Shown here one piece after another: positions 36,093-36,530 of a DNA stretch of 36,530 nt. The stretch's first letter is position 1. Every line of letters begins with the position of its first letter. A program made the translations under genes and the position numbers. The notes under the pieces are model-generated. The model had not been told where the DNA came from and did no database searches. It saw only the letters and a list, made by a program, of their open reading frames with translations. Source of the DNA: an uncultured Pelagibacteraceae bacterium (lineage in GTDB: Bacteria > Pseudomonadota > Alphaproteobacteria > Pelagibacterales > Pelagibacteraceae); contig CACGET010000002.1 of the NCBI GenBank assembly GCA_902572155.1, forward strand, positions 1-36,530, written 5' to 3'.

Positions 36093-36530
36093 CGATAGTT
36101 AAAAAAGATTCTGGGTGAAATTGAAATCCATAAACCTTATCTATATTGTTTTCAAACGACATTGCAACTTTTGAAATAGCACATCTCATAGTTATTTTAA
36201 AATTTCTAACATTAAAAGGTTCCTTTAACTTTAAAGAATGATATCTGCCTACTTTAAATTTTTTACCTCTATTAAACAATTTGCTTGAATTATTGACTAT
36301 CACTTCAGACTGAAATCCATGATATATCTTTTTTTGTTCAATAATTTTTGCACCCTCAGAAAATAATATTTGTTGAAAACCCAAGCATATTCCAATAATT
36401 TTTTTCTTTCCCTTAAACTGATTATATATTTTGGATGATAACGGGTAATCCCTAGGTGAGCCTGGTCCTGGAGAAAAAACTATTGTATCAGCTGTATTTA
36501 ATTTAGATTTATTGATTTCAGAAAAATCAT
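36055..36530 (-). CDS. pabA: Glutamine amidotransferase, PabA/TrpG type (partial, N-terminus outside window)
   Basis: About 158 C-terminal residues are readable, with the frame open to the right edge. The class I glutamine amidotransferase features are ADTIVFSPGPGSPRDYPLSS, the catalytic cysteine in IIGICLGFQQILF, VGRYHSLKLKE, and the catalytic His-Glu in YGFQFHPESFLT. It would supply ammonia to aminodeoxychorismate or anthranilate synthase. Because the start is not visible it could also be the C-terminal domain of a fused PabB-PabA protein. Pairing with the pabC-like gene favours folate over tryptophan. Confidence 0.75.
   Translation of the reverse strand, partial: DFSEINKSKLNTADTIVFSPGPGSPRDYPLSSKIYNQFKGKKKIIGICLGFQQILFSEGAKIIEQKKIYHGFQSEVIVNNSSKLFNRGKKFKVGRYHSLKLKEPFNVRNFKITMRCAISKVAMSFENNIDKVYGFQFHPESFLTIDGNLLIKKILST

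Noticed and set aside
36055-36384. A short amidotransferase ORF starting at a TTG
   Set aside because: That start would cut off the catalytic cysteine; the frame is open to the window edge, so the gene is partial.
1-36530. CRISPR arrays, insertion sequences, phage genes or integrase sites
   Set aside because: No regularly spaced repeats, transposase or integrase signatures were seen, and the tRNA 3' ends are not repeated nearby as far as I could read.

Overview
The window looks like a SAR11-type alphaproteobacterium (Candidatus Pelagibacter or a close relative). The DNA is very AT-rich, genes are tightly packed and often overlap, and all five tRNA genes encode their own CCA. The tig-clpP-clpX-lon order, a full alphaproteobacterial nuo operon and an aprM-aprB-aprA cluster fit this group. 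The assignment comes from gene content and composition only. No stretch longer than about 300 bases lacks a gene; the longest such gap is 18589-18831.

Layout. 1-11669, minus strand: complex I operon nuoA to nuoM in canonical order, with nuoM cut by the left edge. 11768-11933: tRNA-Asp and tRNA-Val. 11982-17837, minus strand: protein quality control (lon, clpX, clpP, tig), then tRNA-Leu. 18032-21333: small and accessory genes on both strands: a DUF1289 protein, three tiny ORFs, an exported histidine phosphatase, a family 5 uracil-DNA glycosylase, a YbgC-type thioesterase and a DUF3047 protein. The fragment of a prepilin gene and a structured non-coding element lie here too. 21347-25487: tRNA-Met, a DUF985 cupin, two tandem paralogous secreted proteins, a YqgE/AlgH protein with an apparent signal peptide, an AsmA-like protein and a complete type IV prepilin-like protein.

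25536-34817 is the most interesting part, a compact organosulfonate and sulfite module. xsc (sulfoacetaldehyde acetyltransferase) diverges from suyA-suyB (3-sulfolactate sulfo-lyase) and suyZ (putative sulfate exporter). This converges on aprM-aprB-aprA, an uncharacterised 116-residue protein, a 44-codon membrane micro-ORF with its own good promoter, and a TauE/SafE sulfite exporter. Together these genes would release sulfite from C2 and C3 sulfonates, oxidise it to adenylylsulfate with electrons passed to the membrane, and export sulfite or sulfate. Carbon would enter as acetyl phosphate and pyruvate, and the electron flow would complement the complex I genes at the other end.

34926-36530, minus strand: a HIT protein, a PabC-like class IV aminotransferase, and a PabA/TrpG-type glutamine amidotransferase cut by the right edge.

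Several small genes have a -10 hexamer placed 6-7 bases before the ATG, which suggests leaderless mRNAs.
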